64,000 bases of DNA from Turnera subulata (Eukaryota; Streptophyta; Magnoliopsida; Malpighiales; Passifloraceae): the NCBI GenBank assembly GCA_028386065.3, contig JAKUCV010001722.1:1-64000 (forward strand), written 5' to 3'. Positions 32,256 through 44,386 of the stretch are shown here, piece after piece (positions within the stretch are counted from its first letter, which is position 1; the number at the start of each line of letters is the position of its first letter). The position numbers and the translations under genes are program-made. The notes under the pieces are model-generated. The model worked only from the letters and a program-made list of their open reading frames with translations, ran no database searches and was not told the origin of the DNA.

Positions 32256-33704
32256 TCACTCAGCAGCGGGCACTACTAGTGAGGCATCGATCGGCTCATC
32301 CACAGGTGCGTGAGGAAAGTACCTCTTCAGGCGCTGGTGGTTCACCTTAAAAGGTGGGCCATTTTCTTTTTGAATTTCAACGGCGCCATGTGGAAATACA
32401 CTCACCACGGTATATGGTCCTGTCCATCGAGATCGAAGTTTTCCAGGAAACAGCTTCAGGCAGGAGTTGAACAGCAACACTGCTTCACCTTCCTTTTACC
32501 GTCATCTAATGATATTGCTATCATGCCACCCCTGAGACCTTTCCTTATAGATTTTATTGTTCTCATAGGCCTCCAGGCGAATTTCTTCAATCCCGTTGAG
32601 CTGCAGCCGTCAAGCAGCGCCGACCGTGTTAGCATCAAGGTTCAATGCCTTAATTGCCCAATAGGCTTTATGCTCCAACTCGACCGGAAGGTGGCAGGAC
32701 TTTCCATAGACGAGCCTATAAGGTGTGGTGCCAATAAGAGTCTTGTAGGCTATCCTATTGGCCGACAGTGCATCATCCAGCTTCATGGACCAATCCTTGC
32801 GGGTAACACTGACCGTCTTCTCCATAATGCGCTTGATCTCCCTGTTGGACACCTCCACCTGGCCGCTGGTCTGAGGATGAGAGGGTGTTGCAACCCGATG
32901 AGAAACCCCATACTGCTTCAGTAGTGTCACAAACAGCGGGTTGCAGAAGTGTGACCCTCCATCACTAATGATAACTCTAGGGACTCCGAATCTGGTGAAG
33001 ATATTCTTCTTCAGAAACCATGTTACGACAGAGCCGTCATTTGTTGGAGATGCAATAGCCTCGACCCACTTGGTCACATAGTCAACAACGACGAGCATAT
33101 ATTGATTCGACATAGAAAAGGGGAAAGGACCCATGAAGTCAATACCACATACATCAAATGGCTCAACGAACAACATCCCTTATTGTGGTCCTTCATGTCG
33201 TTGTGAGATGTTCCCAGTACGCTGGCAACGGTCACAGGACTTCACAAACTCCCATGCATCCCTGTAAATAGTAGGCCAAAAGAAACCCGAATGAAGGATT
33301 TTTTTGGCTGTCTTCTGGGCTGCATAGTTTCCTCCATAGGGAGCCTGGTGGCAGCGGTCGATGATAGACATGTGGAGCTCCTCAAGTATGCACTTGCGGA
33401 TGATACTGTCGCCATAACGTTTGAACAAGTCCCGCTCATCATAATAGTAATGCTTGACATCAGACAAAAATTTCTTCTTCTGGTGGTAGCTGATGTCAAG
33501 TGGGAACATGCCACAAACAATGTAGTTAACATAGGATGCATACCAAGAGAAATCGGGCTGAAAAGTAGCAACAACAGCACTGTTCACCCAGACAGCATGC
33601 ACTACTAAGACCAAGTATTCATCAGGCAGCTCGTCATTAATAGGAGGCGCACTCAGTGGTGTAGAATCCTTGTCTAGGAGAAGCTGCGAGAGATGGTCTG
33701 CCAC
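32256..33704 (-). pseudogene. Athila integrase
   Basis: Integrase inserts the cDNA into the host genome. The zinc-binding region at 33180-33330 reads RCHQAPYGGNYAAQKTAKK...CDRCQR; the second histidine of the HHCC motif is replaced (GGNY where GGHH is usual). The catalytic core (33176-32610) keeps Asp in CGIDFMGP, Asp in IISDGGSHF and Glu in [13 protein letters not shown]-terminal segment, [24 protein letters not shown] (32480-32256), follows in another frame. A stop near 33178 and a frameshift near 32600 break it. Confidence 0.8.
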
Positions 33705-33737
33705 AACATTCTCGGTGCCCTTTTAATCCACAATTTC

Positions 33738-35473
33738 CTAATCGAATTCTTGGAGAAGGAGAATCCAACAGATAAGACGAGGCTTGGCTTCCTTCTTGGT
33801 CAATTGGTTTCTCAAGGCAGCATGATCGGTGTGGACAATTACCTTAGACCCAAGAAGGTAGGACCGGAATTTGTCAATGACAAACACCACTGCTAGCAGC
33901 TCCTTCTCCGTGGTGGCATAGTTTAGTTGGGCAACATCAAGGGTGCGGTTGGCATAATATGTGGCGTGTAACTTGCCATTTTTCCTCTGTCCAAGCACCG
34001 CACCCACTGCATGATCCCTGACATCAGTCATAATCTCGAATGGCAGTGTCCAGTCAGAGGGCTGCATAATCGGTGCCGTCACTAGTGCCTGTTTTAACCT
34101 GCGAAAAGCATCTAAACAAGACTGATCAAATATAAAGTCGACATCTTTATTAAGAAGATTCGTCAAAGGCTTTGCAATCTTTGAAAAATCCTTAATAAAG
34201 TGTCGATAGAAACCAGCATGGCCAAGAAAACTACGAACAGCTTTAACACTGGTGGGTAAAGGCAATTTTTCAATAACCTCAACCTTTGCCTTATCCACCT
34301 CGATACCACGGGCTGAGACTAAATGTCCCTGTACAATGCCCTCTCTTACCATAAAGTGACACTTTTCCCAGTTTAACACTAGGTGTGCCTCCTCACAGCG
34401 CTGCAGTACCTTGGTTAGATTTCTCAAGCAATCATCAAATGAAGTACCATAAACAGAAAAATCATCCATAAAAACTTCCATGAAATGCTCAATGAAGTCA
34501 AAAAATATGCTCATCAATGCTGAAAAGTAGCAGACGCATTGCATAAACCAAATGGCATGTGCCTGTATGCAAACGTACCGTAGGGGCAGGTGAAGGTAGT
34601 CTTCTCCTGATCATCGGTGGATGGGGATTTAGAAGAAACCCGAGTACCCATCCAAATAGCAGCAATGGGTATGCTTGGCGAGGCGCTCAAGCATCTAATC
34701 GATGAAAGGGAGGGGGAAGTGGTCCTTGCAGATGTACATGCGCCACCTCATCACTGTTTGGGTAGGAATCAGCATATTGTTGGCATTACGAACCACTATC
34801 ATCCATCCCTTTTTGGGTACCACGTGAACAGGGCTCACCCAGGTGCTGTTCGAGATCGGATAGATGATCCTAGTGTCAAGAAGTTTGAGGATTTCCTTCT
34901 TGACCACCTCCTACATGTTCTCATTCATTCTCCTCTGGTGCTCAACTGTGGCTTTGCATCCCTTCACCAGTGGGATGCGATATGTGCAGAGAGAGGGGCT
35001 GATCCCCATGATATCATCTATAGTATATAAGATAGCAGCGCGGTGCTGCTTCAGCACAGTAAAAAAATTATCTCTCTCTCTCCTGCAGAAAGGTCAGCAC
35101 TGATAATAATAGGAAAAGTATCATTAGGACCAAGGAAATCATACCTGTGGTGGGAAGCAAGTGGTTTCAATTCCAATGGTTTGGCTACCGGTGTGGCAGC
35201 GTCTGCACCTGGTCGCTGGAGCACTTCAAACACCTGCTGTAAGGGGTGTATAATAGGAGTGGTAGATAATAGGTGAGTTACATCTCCCACAGCAGGGTCT
35301 TCATCATCAGGTGTCGCACTATTAGCTAGGCAAGCCAAGAATGCATCAACAGTGCGAACATCAGGCGCTGTTTCAGCAACAATATCCTCCAAATCATCTT
35401 CCAGGATCCGGACCATATAGCAAGCATTAGTAGGGACCTCATACTTCATAGCCCTCTGCACATTAAACTCCAC
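33738..35473 (-). pseudogene. Athila reverse transcriptase and RNase H
   Basis: Copies element RNA into DNA and removes the RNA strand. Visible in order: linker with EFNVQRAMKYE; GISPSLCTYRIPL; EILKLLDTRIIYPISNSTWVSPVHVVPKKG; KDHFPLPFID; YLDGYSGF; and the active-site FMDDFSVYG (near 34470). Next come thumb [25 protein letters not shown], then RNase [26 protein letters not shown] and [10 protein letters not shown]. About ten residues around the usual IDYRKLN motif are missing near 34730. Frame changes occur near 35050, 34600 and 34540, plus a stop before EILKLL. Not functional as read. Confidence 0.85.
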
Positions 35474-36243
35474 CGTCTCTTCCCCACTCGGAGTGTCACA
35501 CTCCCATCTCTCGCATCAAGCAGTACACCCGGTGTGGCTAGGAAAGGCCTTCCTAGGATGATTGGTGTCTGGTCATCGAGCTTCATGTCCATAATGATGA
35601 AATCACAGCTGATGTAGAACTTCCCCATTTTTACTGGAACGTCCTCTAGAACACCAACGGGGTACTTGATGGAGCGGTCGGCAAGCTGGAGTACCATGCG
35701 GGTAGGTTTATTCTCCCCAAAATTTAGCTGCTGTGCTGCCAACAAGGGCATCAACCTCACACTGGCCCCTAAGTCACAAAGAGCTCTGTTAAAATTCTAA
35801 GTACCAATCTCACAAGGTGAAGAGATACTCCCTAGATCACCCAGCTTCGGGGTGTGAAGCTGTTGTTGCAGCACAGCGCTGCAAATGGCAGTGAGGGCCA
35901 CTGTTTGCTTCTCCACAGTATGCTTATTGGTAAGGATCTCCTTCAGGAATTTTGCATACGTGGGCATTTGGTCCAGAACAGTGGTGAAGGGGATTTCCAA
36001 CCGAAGGCCGCTAAGCATATCAACAAATTTCCTGTACTGATCTTCGAGATTGTGCTTCCTATAAACCTGTAGATATGGCAGTGGAGGCTGGTAAGGCACT
36101 GGCAGTGGCTTCTTCTTAGGTGCGGCATCAGGCAGCGTCACTGGCTCGGGCGCTGTCTCTTGTTTTTCCTCAGACTCGGATGCTGCCACCTTTGCTGTCT
36201 TAGGAGCATGGTCTGGAAGTTCTTTCCCACTCCTCAGAGTCAC
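35446..36243 (-). pseudogene. Athila gag-protease junction and aspartic protease
   Basis: It starts at the family hallmark NAVTLRSGKEL, runs through a Pro-rich linker (PLPVPYQPPLPYLQVYRKHNLEDQYRKF) and LEIPFTTVLDQMPTYAKFLKEIL. The protease follows with CDLGASV as the catalytic site, LADRSIKYPVGVLEDVPVKMGKFYI and PIILGRPFLAT flap-like motifs. A TAG at 35797-35799 interrupts an otherwise continuous frame; a one-base loss near 35475 shifts into the RT linker. Confidence 0.8.
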
Positions 36244-36422
36244 GGCGTTGCACTCCCTTGTTGGATTAGCCTCTGGTTGCCCTGGCAGTCTGCCCTGTGG
36301 TGGCTGCTGTTGGGCAGCAAACTATGCAAACTGATTCTCCAGCATCTTATTGTGGGCTTTTAGCTGGCTCAACTCCTTATCGACCCTATCCTGTCCTTCT
36401 AGAATCTACTTCATCATCCCCA

Positions 36423-37788
36423 TCAGATTCGAGGAATTTTCTTGCATCCCTCCTTGCCGCTGCTGCTGCTGGTAATTCGGATTGGAATTTTGACGTCATC
36501 CCTAATTATATCCCTGATTGTAGCTGTTGTAGGACTGGTTTGGGTAGTGGTCAAGGAAATTTGCCTCCTCTGAATTGTTCTCAGGACACTTAAGGAAAGA
36601 GTGAGGGCCACTGGAAATTTCACAGACATTATATTGGGCAATAGGTTGTACCTGAGCTACAGGTTGCACTGGCTTGGTGGTCAAGTCTTTTAGTTGCTTG
36701 GAGATAGCAGCAAGCTGGGCCTCTATATTGCAATTCTTGTCAACATGATGCACACCCCTTGCACTGTGGCACGACTCATCATCATCCTCAAGGTTAAGCA
36801 TGATTCTCTTGGCATCCTCATACGGTGCATGCTTAAACTTCCCATCGGGCGCTGCAGCATTGAGAGTGCGCCTGTCCTCAGGTGACATGGCGCGATAGAA
36901 GATCCCAGCAGCGCTGGAGGGCACACCATATGAGCAGGGCAGCGTTGGATTAGATCCTGGAATCTCTCCCATGCATGCACCATTGTTTCATCATATTTCC
37001 GCGCGAAGTTGCAGATTTACCCACGAAGCTCGTCCATCTTTGTCTCAGGGAAATATTTCTTTAAAAATGCTTCTTTCATTTGCTCCTAGGTGTGATGCTG
37101 TTTGCTGGCAGAGTTTTCAGCATCTCTTGACTCCATCCCAGAGAGAAAATTTGAAAAGATGAAGCTTCGTGGCATCTTCAGAACACCCCTGAATCCTAGT
37201 GGTGGCACAGATATCAAGAAAATCCTCCAAGTGCTGGTTAGGGTCCTCTAGTTCCGATCCTCCAAACTGCTTATTTTGCACCATTTGAACCAAGATGGTT
37301 CTAAGCTCATATGGTTGATCATTATTAAATGGTGCTATGGCTCCAGTCGGTGTTGTATGGCGAGGTCGCATAAGCTGGTTGATTGGCAAAATGGGGATGT
37401 TGGCGAAGGGATCGACAATGTCATGGGCAACAGCGTTCTGATGCTGACGCTGCTGGTTCCTCCGGCCTACAGGATTGATGATATTGCCCTCATCATTCCG
37501 TGGTAGGTCATCCTGGCTGCGTGGGGGGTTGATGATGTTACCCTCAGCATCCCAGCCATTCTGTGGAGGATTAATACCGGCCATTGTTGATGTCTCAACG
37601 GTTTCAGCTGCATTCTGTTGCCTTACTTGCCTGCGGTTCGCTCTAGCAGTGCCTTCGATATCAGGGATATAGAGTAGCTCGGGATGCTGGCTCCTAGTTT
37701 GCATACACTGTTCAGAGTCAACAGCGGCGCTGTCAATAGCTTGCCACAAGAAAGCAAAGAAAATTAGAAAACAAAAAAGCCTAATCAA
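36423..37788 (-). pseudogene. Athila gag
   Basis: The N-terminal part (37788-37117) contains QTRSQHPELLYIPD, then DPFANIPILPINQLMRPR and the retrotransposon gag domain start (QNKQFGGSELEDPNQHLEDFLDICATTR). A frameshift near 37120 moves the frame to MKEAFLKKYFPETKMDELRG, then YDETMVHAWERFQDLIQRCP. The rest (36972-36502) has ILLNLEDD-type helices and a CEISSGPHSFLKCPEN motif, where the usual second Cys of the zinc knuckle is Ser. TAG and TAA codons appear where Trp, Gln or Lys would be expected. Confidence 0.75.
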
Positions 37789-37819
37789 TCAAAACTCCAA
37801 GTAGTATTATTTAGTGCAG

Positions 37820-37837
37820 TCCCCGACAACGGCGCCA
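37820..37837 (-). other. Athila primer-binding site (tRNA-Asp type)
   Basis: Minus strand TGGCGCCGTTGTCGGGGA lies six bases after the 5' LTR end. The usual Athila site is TGGCGCCGTTGCCGGGGA, so one C-to-T change is present. Confidence 0.8.
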
Positions 37838-37843
37838 AAAACT

Positions 37844-39152
37844 TGTTCGTCGCAAAACGTGCTGCAAGTATACAGCGTTGCTGTAGTAACAAGGTCGAAT
37901 CACAGGGACTGGAAAATAATACTGTCCTTAGCACTTCTCAATTAATTAGACTGAAAATAGGCAGGAAAATAAATATATCGAGATGTGGAAGCAGTGTTTA
38001 TAATTAATAAACAAAATAAACAATAAATAAAAGAGTAAATTAAATCGGCAGTAAATTAAAGCAGAGTAAATCAACTAAGATCGAGTTCTGGAGGTAAAGA
38101 AAGCAGTGACGGGAGACCTAGGTTTTCCGGGGTTCACTACAGCATCGTTGTCAGACTACAAACCCGTGTTCTAGTGCTTTAACTCGCCTATCTTGAAGGG
38201 CAACCCGACCTAAAGTTTTTATTACTGTTGTCACGGATAGAAACAAACCTACCCTAGTTCCGCACAGCCCGCTTTCACCAGTGAAGCTCTTTCCTAGGGC
38301 ACAGCGTCGCTGTGCCAGGCGCTGTTATCCTCAACTACCCTAAAAACTTCTTTCGACAGCAGGTAAGGTAGAGGTCTGATGTAGAACGTTCTGAGTTCCT
38401 AGTTTCACCGTTAGGTTCGTCACTAAGTCGTCTAAGGTAGTGTTTATGGGTGATCAAGCTGTAGACACTGTTAAGCTCTCTATATCAAATCAAGATAGAA
38501 ACGAATCAAAGAAAACCAGAAACTGAATTATAAACCAAACATGAATCTGTAGTTACATCCCTTGAACCTAGATAGAAGATTTAGTTCATGGAGAAATAAA
38601 GGAATAGTAAAAACATAGTTGTCGACATTACAGTAGCAAAAATCTAAATAGAATCACTTTTCTTCAGCCTTCAAAACTTGTTGCCGACTTCTTCCAGTAG
38701 ATCCCGTCTGTCCTCCAGGGTTTTTTTCTTATCTCTTCATATTTATATAGCCTTCAATTAAAAACCCTAAATCTTGGAGAATAAGGAATCTTCACAAAAA
38801 GTGGCAAAAATAAATTTCTTTCCAAAGAGGGAACTTCCAAATGCACCGACTTCAAGCTCCTAAGATGTAGGAGAAATTCGTAAAAAATAAAGTTCTGATT
38901 CAAAGCTTCATGCCGACAGCGTCGCTAATGCTAGTCTGAACCATTTGTACTAACAACGGCGCTGCTGAACCAAAAATCGCCAAATCATCTCCAAACTGCA
39001 CCAAAATGCACCTGAAAGCAACAAAGGATGAGGAAAGGTAGTTTTGATGGTAAAAGAAGTGATTTGATACCAAAATGCAAGAATAACGGATGAATGCAAG
39101 GCCAAAAGACGACACTGTGAGCTGTAAAATATGATTAATTTCATGCACATCA
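37844..39152 (-). mobile_element. Athila 5' LTR
   Basis: 1309 bp, same ends as the partner LTR (TGTTCGTCGC...GCACATCA), followed by the target duplication GGTTA at 39153. No gene. Confidence 0.9.
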
Positions 39153-39426
39153 GGTTACAATTATTTTTCCCCCTCCCCAGCCCCCCCCCCCCCCCCCCCA
39201 TTCTGAAGGCGTATTATGTTTATTTATTTTCCCTAATTTGAGGTCGGATTATATTTATTTTAAAGTTTTTCCACAAATGCAAGGCTTGAGCTAAATGAAT
39301 TTTTACAACAAGCTTTTTTCTACTAAAAAAGAAGACAATCAAACCCTTTATAAGCCTCTTTCATTTAAAAGAAAGCCGATTATACTTGGCGACTTGGATA
39401 AATAAATTTATGACGATTGTTATGAC

Positions 39427-39539
39427 GGGTGCGATCATACCAGCACTAATGCACCGGATCCCATCAGAACTCCTGGGAAGTCCGCGTGTTTGGGCGAGAG
39501 GATGGCTGACCTCCAGGGAAGTCCTCGTGTTGCACACCT
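39427..39539 (+). pseudogene. 5S copy 30, rearranged
   Basis: Box A is lost. After GAACTCC the sequence jumps to TGGGAAGTCCGCGTG, then back to TTGGGCGAGAGG. This is an internal duplication of the 3' region replacing positions 48-60, plus loss of AGTAGTACTA. Confidence 0.85.
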
Positions 39540-39848
39540 CTTTGTGCTCCCGCCCCGCGGCAACTTGGAACAAAATAGCGGGCGCAGTTGCATTTATTTT
39601 AACGTTTTTTCCCCCTTATTTGATGGTGGATTATGTTTATTTATTTATTTTCCTCAATTTAAGGTCAAATTATATTTATTTTAAAGGTTTTACATAAATT
39701 TTCTAGGCTAGAGTGAAATGAATTTGGAAGAACGAGCTTTTCTAATAAAAAAAAAATTAATCGAACCCATTGTGAGCCTCTTTTATTTAGAAAAAAGCTG
39801 ATTATGCTTGGCGACTAGCATAAATAAATTTATGACAATGGGTATGAC

Positions 39849-39966
39849 GGGAGCGATCATACCAGCACTAAAGCACCTGATCCTATTAGAACTCCGAAGT
39901 TAAACGTGCTTGGGCGAGTGGTATTAGGATGGGTGACCTCCTGGGAAATCCTCGTGTTGCACCCCT
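39849..39966 (+). pseudogene. 5S copy 31, small deletion
   Basis: 118 nt, GGGAGCG start and GGGCGAGTGGTATTAGG (two bases lost). It shares CCTGATCC and this deletion region with the copy at 42373. Confidence 0.85.
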
Positions 39967-40275
39967 CTTTTTGTTCCCACCCCGTGGCAACTTGGAACAC
40001 AATAGTTTGCGCGGTTACATTTATTTTAATGTTTTTTCCCCCCAACTTGAAGGCGGATTATGTTTATTTATTTATTCTCGTTAATTTGAAGGCGGATTGT
40101 ATTTAATTTAAAGGTTTTTCACTAATTTGCGAGGCTAGAGCGAATTGAATTTGGAAGAACGTGCTTTTCCATTAAAAAACAAGGTAGTGAAACCCTATGT
40201 GAGCCTCTTATATGTAATAAAATGCCGATTATACTTGGCGACGTGGATGAATAAATTTATGACGATGGATATGAT

Positions 40276-40382
40276 GGGTGCGATCATACCAGCACTATTG
40301 CACCGGATCCCATCAGAACTCCGAAGTTAAACATGCTTGGGCGAGAGTAGTACTAGGATGGGTGACCTTGTGTTCCACCGCT
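40276..40382 (+). pseudogene. 5S copy 32, 13-nt deletion after box C
   Basis: GGGTGACC joins directly to TTGTGTTCCACC, removing TCCTGGGAAGTCC-equivalent bases. The copy at 41118 has the same deletion, so they descend from one event. Confidence 0.85.
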
Positions 40383-40690
40383 CTTTTTGGTCCCGTCCCG
40401 CGGAAACTTGGAACGCAATAGCTGCCGCAGTTACATTTATTTAAACGTCTTTTCCCCCCAATTTGAAGGTGGATTATGTTTATTTATTTATTTTCCTCTA
40501 TTTGAGGGCGGATTATATTTATTTTAAAGGTTTTCCACAAATTTGTGACGCTACAGCGAAATGAATTTGGAAGAACGAGCTTTTCTATTAGAGAAGAAAA
40601 AAATCAAACCCTTTATGAGCCTTTTTTATTCTAAAAAAAGCCTATTATACTTGGCGACTTGGATAAATAAATTATGACGATGGATATGAC

Positions 40691-40808
40691 GGGTGCGATC
40701 ATACCAGCACTAATGCACCGGATCTCATCATAACTCCGAAGTTAAACGTGCTTGGGCGAGAGTAGTACTAGGATGGGTGATCCTGGGAAGTCCTCGTGTT
40801 GCACCCCT
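40691..40808 (+). rRNA. 5S rRNA-like copy 33
   Basis: 118 nt; near-consensus except GGATCTCATCAT, AAAC in box A, and a 2-nt loss giving GGGTGATCCTGGG, a change also present in the copies at 41534, 41948 and 42798. Confidence 0.85.
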
Positions 40809-41117
40809 CTTTTTGCTCCCGTCCCACGGCAACTAGTAATACAATAGTTGGCGCGGTTACATTTATTTTAACATTTTTTCCCCCCAACTTGAAGGCGGAT
40901 TATGTTTATTTATTTATTCTCCTTAATCTGAGGGCGACTTGTATTTAATTTAAAGGTTTTTCACTAATTTGTGAGCCTAAAGCGAATTGAATTTGGAAGA
41001 ACATGCTTTTCCATTAAAAAACAAGATAGTGAAACCCTTTATGAGCCTTTTTTATTTAATAAAAAGCCGATTATGCTTGGAGACTTGGATAAATAAATTT
41101 ATGACGATGGATATGAC

Positions 41118-41224
41118 GGTTGCGATCATACCAGCACTGTTGCACCGGATCCCATCAGAACTCCGAAGTTAAATATGCGTGGGCGAGAGTAGTACTAGGA
41201 TGGGTGACCTTGCGTTCCACCCCT
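41118..41224 (+). pseudogene. 5S copy 34, same 13-nt deletion as copy 32
   Basis: GGGTGACCTTGCGTTCCACCCCT; CACTGTTGC near position 20 is close to CACTATTGC of copy 32. Together with copies 33 and 35 this gives a two-unit repeat order. Confidence 0.85.
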
Positions 41225-41533
41225 CTTTTTGCTCTCGCCCTTCGGCAACTTGGAACACAATAGCTGGCACGGTGACATTTATTTTAACGTTTTTCTCCTC
41301 CAACTTGAAGGCTGATTATGCTTATTTATCTATTTTCTTCTATTTGAGGGCGGATTATACTTATTTTAATTGTTTTTCACAAATTTGCGAGGCTAGACTG
41401 AAATATGATTTGGAAGAACGAGTTTTCCTTTAAAAAAGAAGATAATCAAACCCTTTATGAGCCTCTTTTATTTAAAAGAAAGCCGATTACACTTGGCGAC
41501 TTGGATAAATGAATTTATGACGATGGATATGAC

Positions 41534-41642
41534 GGGTGCGATCATACCAGCACTAATGCACCAAATCAATTTAGAACTCTGAAGTTAAATGTGCTTGGGC
41601 GAGAGGATGGGTGATCCTGGAAAGTCCTCGTGTTGCACCCCT
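41534..41642 (+). pseudogene. 5S copy 35, 10-nt deletion before box C
   Basis: 109 nt. AGTAGTACTA is missing (GGGCGAGAGGATGGG), plus the GGGTGATCCTGG change. CCAAATCAATTTAG replaces CCGGATCCCATCAG. Confidence 0.85.
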
Positions 41643-41947
41643 CTTTTTGCTCCCGCCCCGCGGCAACTTGGAACACAATAGTTGGCGCGGTTACATTTAT
41701 TTTAGCGTTTTTCCCCCAATTTGAAGTCGGATTATGTTTATTTATTTATTTTTCTTAATTTGAGTGCGGATTATATTTATTCTAAAGGTTTTCCACTAAT
41801 TTGCGAGGATAGAGCGAAATGTATGTGGAAGAACGTGCTTTTCCACTAAAAAATAAGATAATCAAACCCTTTTGAGCCTCTTTTATTTATAGAAACCCGA
41901 TTATACTTGGCGATTAGAGTAAATAAATATCTGACGCTGGATATGAC

Positions 41948-42064
41948 GGTTACGATCATACCAGCACTAATGCACTGATCCCATCAGTACTACGAAGTTA
42001 AACGTACTTGGGCGAGAGTAGTACTAGGATGGGTGATCCTGGAAAGTTCTCATGTTGCACCCCT
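41948..42064 (+). rRNA. 5S rRNA-like copy 36
   Basis: 117 nt, GGTTACGATC start, one G lost in CACTGATCC, GGGTGATCCTGG variant. The upstream TATA-like region is altered (GAGTAAATAAATATCTGACGC). Confidence 0.8.
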
Positions 42065-42372
42065 TTTTTTGCTGCCGCCCCGCGGCAACTTGGAACAAAA
42101 TAGCTGGCGCGGTTACATTTATTTTAACGTTTTTTCACCTAATTTGAAGGTGGGTTATGTTTATTTATTTATTTTCCTCAATTTAAGGGGGAGTTATATT
42201 TATTTTAAATGTTTTCTGTAAATTTTCTAGGCTAGAGCGAAATGAATTTGGAAGAACAAGCTTTTTCATTAAAGTAAAAAATAATCAAACCCTTTGTGAG
42301 CATTTTTTATTTAGAAGAGAGCCGATTATACGTGGCGACTTGGATAAATAAATTTATGACGATGGGCTTGAC

Positions 42373-42491
42373 TGGTGCGATCATACCAGCACTAATGCAC
42401 CTGATCCCCATTAGAACTCCAAAGTTAAACGTGCTTGAACGAGTGGTACTAGGATGGGTGACCTCCTGGGAAGTCCTCGTGTTGCACCCCT
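42373..42491 (+). rRNA. 5S rRNA-like copy 37
   Basis: 119 nt, start TGGTGCGATC, CCTGATCCCCATTAG, CTTGAACGAGTGG; partner of copy 31. Confidence 0.85.
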
Positions 42492-42797
42492 CTTTTTGCT
42501 CCCGCCCCGCGGCAACATGGAACACAACAGTTGGCGCGGTTACATTTATTTTAGCGTCTTTTCCCCCAACTTGAAGTCGGATTATGTTTATTTATTTATT
42601 TTTCTTAATTTGAGGGCGGATTATATTTATTTTAAAGGTTTTCCACTAATTTGCGAGGATGGTGCGAAATGAATTTGGAAGAACGTGCTTTTCCATTAAA
42701 AAACAAGAAAATCAAACCCTTTTGAGCCTCTTTTATTTATAAAAAGGCGATTATACTTGGCGAATTGGATAAATAAATTTATGACGATGAATATGAC

Positions 42798-42915
42798 GGG
42801 TGCGCTCCTACCAGCACTAATGCACCGGATCCCATCAGAACTCCGAAGTTAAACGTGCTTGGGCGAGAGTAGTACTAGGATGGGTGATCCTAGGAAGTCC
42901 TCGTGTTGCATCCCA
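42798..42915 (+). rRNA. 5S rRNA-like copy 38
   Basis: 118 nt; middle part equals the plant consensus except AAAC in box A. GGGTGATCCTAGG variant, 3' end GCATCCCA. A 16-C tract follows at 42983. Confidence 0.85.
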
Positions 42916-43232
42916 CTTTTTGCTCCCGCCCCGCTGCAACCTGGAACACAATAGCTGGCGCGGTTAGATTTATTTAAACGTTCCCCCCCCCCCCCCCCAA
43001 ATTTGAAGGCTAGTTATGTTTATTCATTTATTATCCTCTATTTGAGGGCGGATTATACTTATTTCAAAGGTTTTTCACAAATTTTCGAGGGTAGAGCGAA
43101 ATACAATTTGGAAGAACGAGCTTTTCTATTACAAAATAAGATAATCAAACCCTCTATGATCCTATTTTATTTAATAGAAAGTCGATTGTACTTGGTGACT
43201 TGGATAAATGAATTTATGACGATGGATATGAC

Positions 43233-43350
43233 GGGTGCGATCATACCAGCACTAATGCACCGGATCCCATCAGAATTCCGAAGTTAAACATGCTTGGGCG
43301 ATAGTAGTACTAGGATGGGTCCTCCTGGGATGATCTCGTGTTGCACCCCT
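43233..43350 (+). rRNA. 5S rRNA-like copy 39
   Basis: 118 nt; GGATGGGTCCTCCTGGGATGATC (two bases lost), a change shared with the copy at 44269. Confidence 0.85.
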
Positions 43351-43647
43351 CTTTTTGTTCTCGCCCCGTGGCAACACGGAACACATACATTTATCTTAAC
43401 GTTCCCCCCCCCCCAAGTTTGAAGGTGGATTATGTGAATTTATTTATTTTCCTCAATTTGAGGGCGGATTATATTTATTTGAAGGTTTTCCACAAATCTG
43501 CGAGGCTAGAGCGAAAAGAATTTGGAAGAACGAGCTTTTCCACTAAAAAAAGAAGATAATTAAACCTTTTATAAGCCTCTTTTATTTTAAAAAAAGCCGA
43601 ATATACTTGGCAACTTGGATAAATAAATTTATGACGATGTATATGAT

Positions 43648-43767
43648 GGGTGCGATCATACCAGCACTAATGCATCGGATCCCATCAGAACTCCGAAGTT
43701 AAACATGCTTAGGCGAGAGTAGTACTAGGATGTGTGACCACCTGGAAAGTCCTATTGTTGCACCCCT
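43648..43767 (+). rRNA. 5S rRNA-like copy 40
   Basis: 120 nt, -1 base T, AAACATGCTTAGGC box A, GGATGTGTGACCACCTGG. The following spacer is shortened by about 145 bp (join at CAACTTGGAATACATTTGGAAG). Confidence 0.85.
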
Positions 43768-43929
43768 CTTTTTGCTCCCGCCCAGAGGCAACTTGGAATA
43801 CATTTGGAAGAACGAGCTTTTCCTGTAAAAAAGAAGATAATCAAACCCTTTATGAGCCTCTTTTATTTAAAAAAAAAGCCGATTACACTTGGCGACTTGG
43901 ATAAATAAATTTACGACGATGGATGTGAT

Positions 43930-44047
43930 GGGTGCGATCATACCAGCACTAATGCACCGGTTTCCATCAGATTACAGAAGTTAAACGTGCTTGGGCGAGA
44001 GTAGTACTAGGATGGGACCTCCTGGGATGTTCTCGTGCTGCACCCCT
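43930..44047 (+). rRNA. 5S rRNA-like copy 41
   Basis: 118 nt; CATCAGATTACAGAAG before box A and GGATGGGACCTCC in box C. The next spacer lacks about 90 bp, joining TTTTTGC to GTGAATTTATTTG. Confidence 0.85.
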
Positions 44048-44268
44048 CTTTTTGCGTGAATTTATTTGTTTTCCTCAATTTGAGGATGCATTATATTTAT
44101 TTGAAGGTTTCCCAAAAATTTGCGAGGCTAGAGCGAAATGAATTTGGAAGAACGAGCTTTTCAATTAAAAAAGAAGATAATTAAACCCTTTATGAGCCTC
44201 TTTTATTTAAAAGAAAGCCGAACATACTTAGGGACTTGGATAAATAAATTTATGCGAATGGATATGAC

Positions 44269-44386
44269 GGGTGCGATCATACCAGCACTAATGCACCGGA
44301 TTCCATCCGAATTCCGAAGTTAAACATGCTTGGGCGATAGTAGTACTAGGTTGGGTCCTCCTGGGATGATCTCGTGTTGCACCCCT
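44269..44386 (+). rRNA. 5S rRNA-like copy 42
   Basis: 118 nt, GGTTGGGTCCTCCTGGGATGATC; partner of copy 39, about 1.04 kb away (two short units between). Confidence 0.85.

Larger units (their letters stand above)
27248..39152 (-). mobile_element. Athila-like Ty3/gypsy retrotransposon, complete but decayed
   Basis: 11,905 bp with two LTRs (1306 and 1309 bp) and a perfect 5-bp duplication GGTTA (27243-27247 and 39153-39157) that comes from the 5S spacer GGTTACATTTA. Minus-strand order: LTR, PBS of tRNA-Asp type, gag, protease, RT, RNase H, integrase, then an Athila-type extra ORF, purine tract, LTR. The hallmark NAVTLRSGK joins gag to protease. All coding parts carry stops or frameshifts. The LTRs differ at roughly 5-6% of sites over the first ~330 bp by eye, so insertion is not recent. 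It splits the spacer after 5S copy 29. Confidence 0.9.
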
